DNA of 64,000 nucleotides from Gp6-AA40 sp963742105 (GTDB taxonomy: Bacteria > Acidobacteriota > Vicinamibacteria > Vicinamibacterales > UBA2999): the NCBI GenBank assembly GCA_963742105.1, contig CAVUKN010000004.1:434001-498000 (forward strand). Reading direction: 5' to 3'. The notes under the pieces were generated by a model. It searched no databases, had not been told where the DNA came from, and saw nothing but the letters and a program-made list of their open reading frames with translations. The first letter of the stretch is position 1. Each line of letters begins with the position of its first letter. The translations under genes and the position numbers were made by a program. Shown here piece by piece: positions 52,154-61,373 of this stretch.

Positions 52154-52363
52154 CACTGATCCAAGTCGTTCTCTCGCGAATCCCTGGCCAGCTGCGATAT
52201 TCCGAATGATTCTGAGCGGCACGGCGCTTGATAATGCGCCCGGCGTTCGCGAGCCCTCACCGGTGCGCCGGTTCTGACGGCGAGTGAGTCGAGAGATGAG
52301 ACGGTCCGCTCCACGTACGTCGGCCACCTCGCGAACCAGGCCCGGCAGCCGGAGGAGAGAGTC

Positions 52364-54898
52364 ATGCGACGTCCGCAAGTCCTCAGTCAGGCGATCCAGG
52401 ATGTTCGGTACGGCGGTCGTCTGCTCGCCAGGCATCCTGGTGCCACGGCGATCATCGTGCTGTCGCTGGCCCTCGGCATCGGCGCCAACACCGTCGTATT
52501 CAGCCTGGTCAATGCGCTCCTGCTGCAGACGCTGCCGTACCCTGATTCAGATCGTCTCGTGTCCGTCTGGTTCACCCCGCCCAAGCAGCCGGGACAGCGG
52601 GCGCCCTCGAGCCCGGGTTCGTGCATCGACATCCGCGAACGGACGGAACAGGTCTTCCAGCATGTGGGCTGCTACATCCCTGTCTCCGGCAATGTGTCCG
52701 ACCCGGCCACGCCGAATGCGAAACCTGAGTGGCTGCAAGGCGAGATGTACGAACAGCCGGTCACCGACGCGATTGGCGTCAAGCCGGCGGTAGGACGCTG
52801 GTATACGCGCGAGGAGGACGCTCCCGGCGCGCAGCGGGTGATGGTGATCAGTCATCGCCTGTGGCAGACGCATTTCCACGGCGGCGCAGACGTCCTGGGA
52901 AAAACCCTTCGCGTGGCCGATTTCAGCGGTGACGACTCGCCGAGCACGATCGTCGGCGTGATGCCGGACGGCTTCGCGTTCGCAGCCGACAGCTCCGACT
53001 ATTTCATTCCGCTTCGCAACTCGGGACGCGGCCGCCGCAGTCCGGTGCGGAACCGCACCATCGTCGCACGCCTGCAGCCGGGCGTCACGATTGATCAGGC
53101 GCAGGCGGCGATGAATATCCTGGCGCCGGTGCTCGGCGAGATCACGCCGATGAACAAAGGCTGGGGGCTGAAGGTGCAGCCGTTGCTCGAGGATCGGATC
53201 GGCGGAGTACGGTCGCCGCTCGCCATTCTCGAAGGCGTCGCCGCCCTCGTGCTCCTCATCGCCTGTGCCAACGTCGGCGGCCTGCTCCTGGCGCAGGGCA
53301 TGACGCGGCAACGGGAGATCGCCGTGCGCACCGCCCTGGGTTCGCCGCGCGGCCGCATCATGCGGCAGCTGCTGACGGAGGCGATCGTGCTCGCCCTGTG
53401 TGGCGCCGCCGTCAGCATGCTGGTGCTCACCAAAGGGATGCCGACCCTGTCTGCCTGGTTGTCGCTGACACTCGACGGTGCCGCGAAGGCGGGACTAAAC
53501 ATGCGCGTGCTCGGCTTCACCATCGTGGTGTCGGTCGTCACCGCGTTGCTGTTTGGCATCCTGCCGGCGCTGCAGGCGTCCCGGCCCGACCTGACCACGG
53601 CCTTCAAGGACTCCGATCGCAGCGTCACGATGACCCGCGCCAAGCTGATGCTGCGGAGCTCATTCGTCGTGTTGCAGATCTCCTTGGCCGTGGTCCTGTT
53701 GACCGGAGCCGGCTTGTTGATCAACAGCCTGGCGCGCCTGACCGGCGTCGATGCGGGTTTCAACACCAAGAACGTCACGACGTTCCAGATGAACTTCACC
53801 GGTCAGCAGTTCTTTCATCAGACCGGGAACGTCACGCCCTCGGGCTCGCTCGAGTTCGAGCTGACGCCGCGCATCGATGCCGTCGCCGCCGACATTCGCG
53901 AACGACTGCGCAGCCTTCCTGGCGTCGAAGGGGTGACCTCGGTTGCCAACGGCATCCCGCTGGGTGGGGCACGCCGGTACAACTTCACGATCGAAGGCGG
54001 AACGGCGCCGGCCGCCGAACGCGACGATCTGTCCGCCGAGTGGATTCCGATTGGCCCCGGCTTCTTTCAGGTGCTGCAGGCTCCGGTGATCCGCGGCCGC
54101 GAATTCACCGACAGCGATCGGCGCGGGTCCACTCCGGTGGCGCTGATCAGCGCGACGATGGCGAAGAAGTACTGGCCCGACGAGAACGCCATCGGCAAGA
54201 CGATTTCGATTCAGTTCTTCAACGATGTTCCGCGTGAGATTGTTGGAGTCGTCGGCGACATCCGTAACGACATCTACAATCCGCTGATGCCGCCGCAGAT
54301 CTACGTGCCATATGCGCAGCTGCCGACGATCCAGGAAGGGCGCACCGCGTTCGGCCTCGAAGTCATGAACTTCATCGTCCGTTCACGCGCGCCGCTGGCG
54401 GACTGGCTGCCGGGCGCCGCCAAAGCCACTGCGGCCGCCGATCCTCTCCACGCCATGTCGAACGTGCTGTCCCTGAACCAGCTCGTCGCATTGCGGACTG
54501 CCGGTGGACGCCAATACGCCACCCTGCTCGGAGTGTTCAGCGCCATCGCCCTGATCCTGGCCGTCGTCGGCATTTACGGCGTCATGAGCCAATCGGTTAC
54601 GCAGCGCACGGGTGAGATCGGTATCCGCGTTGCCTTCGGCGCGGGCGGCCGCGATGTGCTGTCGCTGATTCTGCGGCAGGGCCTGGTCGTCATTGCCACG
54701 GGCCTGGTGATTGGCATGGTTGCGGCGCTCGGGGCGACGCGACTCATCGAATCAGCTCTGTGGGGAGTGACGCCGTCCGACCCGCCCACCTATGGAGTCG
54801 TCCTCGCGGCGATTACCCTCGTGGCACTCTTCGCGTGCCTGGTGCCGGCGTATCGAGCGATGAAGGTGGATCCGCTGACGGCGATCCGACGGGAGTAG
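52364..54898 (+). CDS. ADOP-family MacB-like ABC transporter permease
   Basis: An 844-residue permease; GGAGGAGAGAGTC precedes ATG 52364. The N-terminal half begins RYGGRLLARHPGATAIIVLS then LALGIGANTVVFSLVNALLL, the marks of the ADOP (acidobacterial duplicated orphan permease) group, with MacB-PCD periplasmic domains and two FtsX sets (FtsX at about residues 285-420 and 725-840). VRTALGSPRGRIMRQLLTEA and IRVAFGAGGRDVLSLILRQG are the paired conserved cytoplasmic segments. No ATPase gene is adjacent, consistent with the orphan name. The function is not established. Confidence 0.92.
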   Translation: MRRPQVLSQAIQDVRYGGRLLARHPGATAIIVLSLALGIGANTVVFSLVNALLLQTLPYPDSDRLVSVWFTPPKQPGQRAPSSPGSCIDIRERTEQVFQHVGCYIPVSGNVSDPATPNAKPEWLQGEMYEQPVTDAIGVKPAVGRWYTREEDAPGAQRVMVISHRLWQTHFHGGADVLGKTLRVADFSGDDSPSTIVGVMPDGFAFAADSSDYFIPLRNSGRGRRSPVRNRTIVARLQPGVTIDQAQAAMNILAPVLGEITPMNKGWGLKVQPLLEDRIGGVRSPLAILEGVAALVLLIACANVGGLLLAQGMTRQREIAVRTALGSPRGRIMRQLLTEAIVLALCGAAVSMLVLTKGMPTLSAWLSLTLDGAAKAGLNMRVLGFTIVVSVVTALLFGILPALQASRPDLTTAFKDSDRSVTMTRAKLMLRSSFVVLQISLAVVLLTGAGLLINSLARLTGVDAGFNTKNVTTFQMNFTGQQFFHQTGNVTPSGSLEFELTPRIDAVAADIRERLRSLPGVEGVTSVANGIPLGGARRYNFTIEGGTAPAAERDDLSAEWIPIGPGFFQVLQAPVIRGREFTDSDRRGSTPVALISATMAKKYWPDENAIGKTISIQFFNDVPREIVGVVGDIRNDIYNPLMPPQIYVPYAQLPTIQEGRTAFGLEVMNFIVRSRAPLADWLPGAAKATAAADPLHAMSNVLSLNQLVALRTAGGRQYATLLGVFSAIALILAVVGIYGVMSQSVTQRTGEIGIRVAFGAGGRDVLSLILRQGLVVIATGLVIGMVAALGATRLIESALWGVTPSDPPTYGVVLAAITLVALFACLVPAYRAMKVDPLTAIRRE

Positions 54899-54908
54899 GA
54901 TCAAACTT

Positions 54909-54957
54909 GATTCGTGAATCGTGAATCGTGATTCGTGATTCGTGAATCGTGAATCGT
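54909..54957 (+). repeat. heptamer array, unit GATTCGT
   Basis: Seven units: GATTCGT, GAATCGT, GAATCGT, GATTCGT, GATTCGT, GAATCGT, GAATCGT. It has the same unit as the array at 25483 and separates the convergent ADOP permease and TIGR03435 genes. Confidence 0.9.
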
Positions 54958-54971
54958 GAAGCCCGACCGCC

Positions 54972-55830
54972 TCAATTTTCAGTCGGTGCGGCAACGCGGT
55001 CGATGGCAACGACATCGAACGGCGCTCGGGTCGAATCGAGGCGCAGACCGAGCTGTTCCCTCACGGCCGTGGTCAGCGACGGTGCGTCTGCGTTGATTGC
55101 GGTGCCGTTGATCAGCATGGGTCCGCTGTCGGGCAGAAAATTGAGATCGAGATCGTAGCGTCCGGTCAGCTCGGTGCGATCGATCACGGGACGCTGCACC
55201 TCACGCATCAGGAGAAAGGCGAACGTCTCCATCTGGATGTCCCGAGCCGAGATGAAGCCGCGCATCATGACGGTCCCGCACTTCGAGCCGCTTTGCGGTT
55301 GACCGAGCACCAGCATCGCCCCTGCGCCGGGCGGCGGTGGCGGGGGCGGCGGCGGAGCCGGAAGGCCCACCGGAGCTGCGAGTGGACCGCATTCGGGCCC
55401 AGCCGGTCGCATCTTCGATCCGAATTGACCGGTGTACAGCAGCGCGTAGACCGGCAGGTCTCGCTTCTCCGTGTGGGTAGCCAGGCGGAAACGCTCGGCC
55501 AGCAACTCGCGGAGCATCGCAAGAACAGTATCGGTAGACGCTCCGACCGGGATGGTCGCGCCGACTTCGAAGCGATCGCTGCCGATCCACCCCGGCCCGC
55601 CGACGACCTGGTGCTCGTTGACGCCATAGGCCACCCGAACAAGCTCGCGCAGCGTCACGAACGGCGCCGACAAGCGATTGCCGCTGATCACCACGACGGG
55701 CGGCAAGCCGGCTCCGTTGGTCGTGTTGCGCTTGACCGACGCGGCCTCGAACGCGCGCAGGCGCCTGCGCGCCGGCAGCGCCGAGCGTGACTGCGGAGAC
55801 GAGAAGTGATGCGATGAATGCCTGCCTCAC
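54972..55830 (-). pseudogene. TIGR03435 family gene with frameshift
   Basis: From GTG 55830 the frame gives the signal peptide MRQAFIASLLVSAVTLGAAG then AQAPARV; one base near 55750-55765 shifts the reading. The other frame has FEAASVKRNTTNGAG, then VVISGNRLSAPFVTLRELV, AERFRLATHTEKRDLPVYAL, a poly-proline stretch (PAPPPPPPPPPG) and the end AVREQLGLRLDSTRAPFDVV. The whole is a TIGR03435 gene except for the shift. Whether it is a true pseudogene or an assembly error cannot be said. Confidence 0.75.
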
Positions 55831-55843
55831 GGCCGTGTCTCCC

Positions 55844-57602
55844 TCATGTATGCAGCCCGAGTTTCTGGGTGGATGCAGGGACCTCGTCGAAGTCCACGGC
55901 CGCCAGGCGCCGGCGGCTGAGTGAGAACCCGCGAAGGACCGCAAACACTCCGGCCAGCACGGTCATCAGCCAGACCGGAGTCTGCGCCATCAGCGCCGCG
56001 CTCTCCATGCCCGCAAACCAGAACGCGCCGACCATGAACATCAGCAGGTACAGCGGACCGAGCGCCTTCATGTTTTCGTTCGGTACGTAGCTGCAGGTGA
56101 ACGGCACCTTGTCGTAACTGAGCATCAGCGCTTCGAGCAGGACCACCGCGCCGGCAGCACCGAACGCGGCATGTTCGAGGGCGAGCGCGGGGCCGAGCAC
56201 GACGGTGTCGAGCACCAGCACCGCCAGCAACGCCGGAAGGACCAGCGCGACGAACGCGCCACGTCGTGCGCCGCTCACGAACTCGCGCTCCTGGCCACGC
56301 CAGGCCAGTTGAAATCCCCAGTTGGCGCGGAGTTCTGCCGGTACGCGGATCAGATGACGGAAGCCGACCAGCAGCATGCCCATCAGGAACGGCTGGACGA
56401 TCAGCAGCCGTGCCAACGCCCGTCCGCCAGGTGCGTCCTGCACGTCGAGCCCCGACAGCGCAACCAACGACATGGCCAGGCCGATCGCACCGCAACACGC
56501 GAGCGTCAGCCGATGGGTGCTGCTGCGCCACAGTACCGCCAGCGTGAAGTCGAATCCGGCTCTCGTCGCTGGCGTTCGGATGATGCTGGCGCGCGCGAGG
56601 GCGCTGGCGATCCACGGCCGCTGTCGGGCAGACGCTCGCACGAACACGGAGGGCGGTCGTCGTCGTGCATTCACGAGGTACGCGGCCACGGCGAGCAGCG
56701 CCACCGCGCCGAGTGCCACAGGGACCTGTCGCGACAGCCCGGCGAATTGTGCGGTGTGACGGCGATAGGCGGCAGTGGCAGGGATGTCGGCGCGCTGCAG
56801 CCGCCCGCGCAGGTGAAAACGTGGCGCATCGATGATCACGTGACCGGACATCTGCTCGTAGGCGCCCAGGAACCAGGCGGGCGGCAGGTACGCAAACGCG
56901 GCATCGTCGAGGTGCTGCCGTTCAATCCGCGTCGATCCGGCAGGCAGCAGCAACAGGGCCGTGCCGAGCGCCACGATCAACGTGCCCTGTACCCACGGTG
57001 AGATGCGAGCGAACCAGCGCCCGCCCAGCAGGGCGGACAGCGTTTCCCGCAGTGCCACGATGCAGAGGTAGCCGAACGCAGCGGCGCCCAGCGTAATCAG
57101 CGCATGGGTGAGGATGATCAGGCCAGCGTTCCAGATGCTCACTCGCTGCTTGACGAGCACGCAGCAGCGGGAAAATGACCGTTGGCGCAAGGTTCAGCAG
57201 CGCCGCCGTGCCGCATCCGAAGATGGCCACGGCCGCCAGCTTCGCTCGCCGGACCACGATCGGCCGGACGGGTAGAGGATCGAGAATGGCCGAGTCGCGG
57301 GCATCGACGACGAGTGCATCCCACTGCGCCACCGCCAGCAAGGCCACGGTCAACATCGACAGCGAGATGTAGAAGAACTTGTCGTCGAGCGACGCCACCG
57401 CCGCCTGGCCCGGCGTGTAGAAGCCCACCACGTACTTGAAACACGACATCATCATCGTGACGAAGATGGTCGTGGAGAAGAGTCCGGCGCCGACCACCGC
57501 GAGCAGGTGCGAGCGATCGGCTTCTGGCGAGATCAGGTCGTTCTCGAGGAACCGCCGCAGAAAGTGGCGCGTGAGAATTCCGTCAACCGAGCGCGTCGCC
57601 AT
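55844..57602 (-). pseudogene. ABC-type membrane permease gene with frameshift
   Basis: The first frame starts at ATG 57602 (MATRSVDGILTRHFLRRFLE) and reads through FFYISLSMLTVALLAVAQWD and LNLAPTVIFPLL, after which its sequence loses membrane character. At about 57150-57165 a one-base shift joins it to the frame that runs VKQRVSIWNAGLIILTHALI and then helices to the stop at 55844. The intact product would be about 580 residues with around ten helices. It follows the ABC ATPase by six bases. Confidence 0.75.
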
Positions 57603-57608
57603 GGCGGA

Positions 57609-58386
57609 TCAGGCGCCCATCGCCGCGGTGTCGGCGAGGTCCTTCGCAACCAGTTCGGGATCGATCCGCATCACGAGCTTCGAGAACACGCCTTCCAGGC
57701 TGGTCCGCGCCATCAATGTCTGGAGGCGATCCACCGAGTCGTCGGCGACGACGCTGCCTTCGTGCAGGACGATGACGCGCGTGCAGACGCGTTCGACGAC
57801 CTCGAGGATGTGCGAGCTGTACAGCACCGCCTTGCCGCGGCTCGCGAGTGCGCGCACCAGGTGACGCAGCACCAGCGTCGTCGTCACGTCGAGGCCGGAC
57901 TCGGGCTCGTCGAACAGGATCACGTCCGGGTCGTGCAGCAGCGCCGCTGTGATCAGCACTTTCTGCCGCATGCCCTTCGAATAGGAGGCGATCGTCTGGT
58001 CCGCAGCCGGCAGGATGCCGAACAGATCGAGGAACCGTTCGATCTTCAGCGTCAGCAGCGACTGCGGGATCTCGCGGAGCCGCCCGATCAGCTCGAGGTA
58101 CTCGCGCCCGGACAGGAACGGATAGAGGAACGCTTCTTCCTGGATGTAGCCCAGCTCCTGCCGGTAGGCGATCGGATCGATGTGAATGTCGCGCGCCGTC
58201 GTATTCCACGCGCCCTGAAGACGGGACCAGCAGACCGGCGAGCATCTTCGCGGTCGTCGTCTTGCCCGACCCGTTCGGGCCCAGGTAGCCGACGATTTCA
58301 CCCGGCTGGATGACGAAGTCGACGTCCTTGACGACGGCGATGCCGGAAAAGCGCTTGGTGAGCTGCCGGGCACGGAGTTCTGCCAT
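57609..58386 (-). pseudogene. ABC transporter ATPase gene with frameshift
   Basis: From ATG 58386 (MAELRARQLTKRFSGIAVVK) the frame has the Walker A motif LGPNGSGKTTTAKMLAGLL and GRVEYDG. At about 58188-58203 a one-base shift leads to the frame with RDIHIDPIAYRQELGYIQEE, then the signature SYSKGMRQKVLITAALLHDP, Walker B VILFDEPESGLDVT and the H-loop YSSHILEVVERV. It is a complete ABC-2 type ATPase apart from the shift. It drives the permease gene encoded just after it. Confidence 0.78.
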
Positions 58387-58429
58387 AGGAATCCCTTAAC
58401 GTCGGCGACGACGTGAACCATCGTTACGA

Positions 58430-58592
58430 CGGACGACCGATGCGACTGGGACCGGGTTGACGACGCTGACCGCGCTGGCCAGGCTGAATCGATCGCGTTA
58501 CGACACTGATCGCGGGTGCGACTGCTGAATCGCGCTTACGACACGGAATTGCGCCGACGGCGGGAAATCGTGATTCGCCGGGTGAATCGCAT
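58430..58592. repeat. degenerate repeats with TTACGAC core
   Basis: CGTTACGAC, CGCTTACGAC and CATTTACGAC recur with AATCG words between them (58430-58600). No open frame of interest. A GGCGGACC...GGTCCGCC palindrome follows at 58605-58627 inside the next gene. Confidence 0.6.
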
Positions 58593-59018
58593 TTACGACT
58601 GTGGGGCGGACCTTGTCAGGTCCGCCTCAGGGTCACCGGGCGGCTGGCGCTCCGGCCAGAAGCAGACGATCGCCGGGGCGAACGACAGAGCGACGATCGC
58701 AATCACCAGGCTTGTCACCATGGCGGAGGACAGGCGGCTCACTCCGCCGGGGAGTCCAAGCAGGAAGAAGAACGCGTAGTAGCAAACCGGAATGAGGACC
58801 AGGCCGGCGAACCGCGCCAGGTCGCCGCCGCGTACGGCATCCTCCCAGATGGCGCCCAGGAGTGCCATGAGGACGGCCAGGCGCGCGCGGGTTTCACTGC
58901 GAGACGCGGTAGAGACGTCCAGATCGAAGTCGGCCAGCGCCGGCGCGACGATCAGCTCGAACGACCGTTGGGTGAGAAAGCGGGTCGACAGCGAAGTGAT
59001 GGCGGCGACGAACGTCAC
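58593..59018 (-). CDS. small integral membrane protein
   Basis: A 141-residue protein with about three hydrophobic helices (ARLAVLMALLGAIWEDAV, FAGLVLIPVCYYAFFFLLGL and AMVTSLVIAIVALSFAPAIV). I do not recognise the family. It sits between the PadR gene (22 bp downstream of it in transcription order) and the ABC genes, so it may belong with that regulator's module. The last residues PEADLTRSAPQS are encoded by a GGCGGACC/GGTCCGCC palindrome. Confidence 0.65.
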   Translation of the reverse strand: MTFVAAITSLSTRFLTQRSFELIVAPALADFDLDVSTASRSETRARLAVLMALLGAIWEDAVRGGDLARFAGLVLIPVCYYAFFFLLGLPGGVSRLSSAMVTSLVIAIVALSFAPAIVCFWPERQPPGDPEADLTRSAPQS

Positions 59019-59039
59019 GATGTGCCTCCTGGAAGCGGC

Positions 59040-59354
59040 TCAGGCCTGCGCCTCGGCCGGGCGAAGTGCGAGTGCCTCACGCAGCAGTTGATAGGCGTCG
59101 TGCACTTTCAGGCCGTACTCGGTCGCGCGATAGAGCCGGCGGGGCAGTCCGATTGCGCCTGCGGGTCGTTCTTCCTGGCGCGATTCGACGAACCCCTTGG
59201 CTTCCATGCGCGCCAGGGTGACGTAGACGGAGCCGCGCTTCAGCTTGCCCTGCGACGAATCGACCAGTTCAAGCCCGTAGCGTTCGCGGCGCCGCAGCAT
59301 GTCGAGGATCAGCGATTCGGTCGCCGACATGGACGGGAGGCGTGTTTCACCCAT
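59040..59354 (-). CDS. PadR-family transcriptional regulator
   Basis: A 104-residue winged-helix protein starting at ATG 59354 (MGETRLPSMSATESLILDML). A later ATG at 59333 is also possible. The DNA-binding helices cover ESLILDMLRRRERYGLELVD and KRGSVYVTLARMEAKGFVES, with YVTLARME as the PadR recognition helix. The wing is RQEERPAGAIGLPRRLYRAT. Regulators of this kind repress efflux or ABC genes nearby and often themselves; here the ABC ATPase, permease and TIGR03435 genes follow in the same direction. Confidence 0.9.
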   Translation of the reverse strand: MGETRLPSMSATESLILDMLRRRERYGLELVDSSQGKLKRGSVYVTLARMEAKGFVESRQEERPAGAIGLPRRLYRATEYGLKVHDAYQLLREALALRPAEAQA

Positions 59355-59362
59355 GGGCGGTG

Positions 59363-59390
59363 ATCTTACACGTCGTAAGACTGTTGTCAA
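59363..59390 (-). promoter_or_regulatory. promoter and overlapping dyad upstream of padR
   Basis: On the minus strand: -35 TTGACA (59385-59390), -10 TAAGAT (59363-59368), spacer 16. The perfect dyad TCTTAC-ACGTC-GTAAGA (59364-59380) overlaps the -10, an arrangement expected for autorepression by PadR. Confidence 0.6.
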
Positions 59391-59685
59391 GGCTGGCCGG
59401 TACCCGTAGCCGGTGGCCGGTAGCTGGTGACCGTGAGCGGCCGACGGTGGCCGGTAGCGAGCCAGTGGGTTGTGGCCGGTGGCGGTGGCCGTTTCCCTGA
59501 GCTCCCGCGAGCCGCTGCTAACCAGCTACGGCTACCGGCTACAAACCATCGGCTAGCTACCGGCGACTGCCTGCGAGCGACCGGCTGTCGGATACGGGGC
59601 ATCGCTACTGGCGACTGGCGAGCGGCTAACCGGCCACCGGCCACCGGCCACCGGCCACCGGCTACCAGCTACCGGCTACCAGCTA
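59391..59685. repeat. GC-rich heptamer arrays in opposite orientation
   Basis: Left part (59391-59490): GCCGGTR-type units in various states. Right part (59630-59685): eight 7-base units CCGGCCA x4, CCGGCTA, CCAGCTA, CCGGCTA, CCAGCTA. They are reverse complementary in core. There is no gene in the interval 59391-59860; the open frames on either strand are repeats. Confidence 0.85.
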
Positions 59686-59860
59686 CAAATCCCAGCGGCT
59701 CGCGTGCGCCACCCGCAAGTGGCGGTGCCGTCGCGAGCTGTCCCGTGTACGCCACGGGCACTCTGCTGCAGAGGATTGGCGTGGGCCGTGAGGCTCCACG
59801 CAGGGATGGCGCTCTGCGGCGGATGCACGCCGGCCTGGTCGCGACTTATCGAGTCCGGAA

Positions 59861-60766
59861 TTATCGGGCCTTGCTCAATTCGAACGCGTCAGCCTGTTCG
59901 TGGGCATGATAGGACGAGCGCACGAGCGGTCCCGATTCGACATGCACGAAACCGCGGGTGAGCGCCTCGTGTTTTAGATCGGCAAATTCATCGGGATGGT
60001 AGTAGCGCGCCATCGGAGCGTGCGCCGGGGACGGGCGCAGGTACTGGCCGATCGTCAGAATCGAGACGCCGACGCGGCGGAGATCGTCGAAGACGGTCAG
60101 GAGTTCGTCGCGCTCCTCGCCGAGGCCGACCATGACACCGGTCTTGGTGGCGATGTCAGGACGATACGTCCGCGATCGATCCAGCAGTTCGAGCGTGCGC
60201 GGATACTTTCCACCCGACCGCACCTTGCGATAGAGCCTCGGCACCGTCTCCGTGTTGTGATTCAGGACGTCCGGACCGGCGTCGAGAACGGCGCGCAGTG
60301 ACGATTCCTTGCCCTGGAAATCCGGGATCAGGACCTCGATGCGGCAGCTCGGTACCTGCTCGCGAGTGCGGCGGATGGTGTCCGCGAAGATCGAGGCGCC
60401 GCCATCGGCCAGGTCGTCACGATCCACCGACGTGATGACGGCGTACTGCAACTGCATGCGCGCCACCGCTTCCGCAACGCGTCCCGGTTCCGCCGTGTCG
60501 AGCTCGTTCGGCTTGCCATGCGCAACCGCGCAGTACGCACACGCACGCGTGCACACGTCGCCGAGAATCATGAACGTCGCCGTGCCATGGTGCCAGCATT
60601 CGCCGATGTTCGGACAGTGCGCGTCCTCGCAAACCGTGTTGAGCCGGAGATCCTTCATGATCCCCTTGAGCCGCAGGTAGTTCGGCGACCCGGGCGCGCG
60701 CACCTTGAGCCATTCCGGCTTCGGCTGGCGGGAGCCGATGAATTCGAGGGGAGAGTCGACGGACAC
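59861..60766 (-). CDS. lipA: lipoyl synthase
   Basis: A 301-residue radical SAM enzyme. Auxiliary cluster cysteines are in CEDAHCPNIGECW; the SAM cluster is CTRACAYCAV. LQYAVITSVDRDDLADGGAS and ATKTGVMVGLGEERDELL are conserved, and the C-terminal GPLVRSSYHA has the conserved SS-Y-H end. It inserts two sulfur atoms into octanoyl-protein to make lipoyl groups, which the aceF product in this window needs. It is transcribed away from the repeat-bounded S23-like gene. Confidence 0.95.
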   Translation of the reverse strand: MSVDSPLEFIGSRQPKPEWLKVRAPGSPNYLRLKGIMKDLRLNTVCEDAHCPNIGECWHHGTATFMILGDVCTRACAYCAVAHGKPNELDTAEPGRVAEAVARMQLQYAVITSVDRDDLADGGASIFADTIRRTREQVPSCRIEVLIPDFQGKESSLRAVLDAGPDVLNHNTETVPRLYRKVRSGGKYPRTLELLDRSRTYRPDIATKTGVMVGLGEERDELLTVFDDLRRVGVSILTIGQYLRPSPAHAPMARYYHPDEFADLKHEALTRGFVHVESGPLVRSSYHAHEQADAFELSKAR

Positions 60767-60782
60767 GGTGATCCCAGTGTAA

Positions 60783-60814
60783 TTGACTGATTGACGAATT
60801 TACGAATTGACGAA
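60783..60814 (-). repeat. octamer array, left arm of the S23 cassette
   Basis: TTGACTGA, TTGACGAA, TTTACGAA, TTGACGAA: four 8-base units. On the minus strand this is the ATTCGTCA family. The array contains the stop codon and the last residues of the S23-like gene (60800). Confidence 0.85.
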
Positions 60815-61207
60815 TTTAGTGCGAGATTGCGGCTCTCGTCGACGATTGCCCGCGTTGGACTTGGCGGTCAGCTGCGACTGATTGAAGATGGCCCATAGCT
60901 CCTGGGCTTCACGAAGCAGACCGCCCAGGGAGCCGTCCGGCGCCAGGCGCGCTGCGCTTATCAGCTTCAGCCAATAGACAGATTCGTCGGTCTCCTCGAC
61001 CACGATTCCTATCTTGTTGACGAAGTCTGCGTGAGAACGAGCGCGACACGCCGCATGATAATTCGCGCCGACGCGAGTTCCTGCTCGAAACAGCTGGTCG
61101 GACAATTCGCACCCTTCCCAGCTTTTTCGAAGCACGCGACAGAACGCGATCACGTCGAGCGCGAATTGGAACGTTCGCTCCTTGAGCGCCTCAGCCTTGG
61201 GATTCAT
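60800..61207 (-). CDS. four-helix-bundle protein (S23/TIGR02436-like)
   Basis: About 135 residues from ATG 61207; the open frame runs further upstream but without family character. The segments ALKERTFQFALDVIAFCRVL, LFRAGTRVGANYHAACRARS, FVNKIGIVVEETDESVYWLK and GLLREAQELWAIFNQSQ are the four helices of the S23 (23S rRNA intervening-sequence protein) family; GTRVGANYHAACRA is the signature. The C-terminus TKFVNS and stop codon are encoded by the octamer array. Its molecular function is not known; homologues occur in 23S rRNA intervening sequences of several bacteria. Confidence 0.85.
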   Translation of the reverse strand: MNPKAEALKERTFQFALDVIAFCRVLRKSWEGCELSDQLFRAGTRVGANYHAACRARSHADFVNKIGIVVEETDESVYWLKLISAARLAPDGSLGGLLREAQELWAIFNQSQLTAKSNAGNRRREPQSRTKFVNS

Positions 61208-61327
61208 CCACTCAGCTCGAGCACGGGCGGTGCCACCTCCTTTCAACCGTTTTTGGTCTATCGTGTGTGCCTTTGTTGCGATTTCTGCGATCACCGTGCA
61301 AGCGATCCACCGCAGTTTTCGCAATCC

Positions 61328-61367
61328 ATCAATCAATTCGTCCATTCGTCAATTCGTCATTTCGCCA
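61328..61367 (+). repeat. octamer array, right arm of the S23 cassette
   Basis: ATCAATCA, ATTCGTCC, ATTCGTCA, ATTCGTCA, TTTCGCCA: five units, opposite orientation to the array at 60783. It ends six bases before the start of the gene at 61374. Confidence 0.85.
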
Positions 61368-61373
61368 ATTCCA

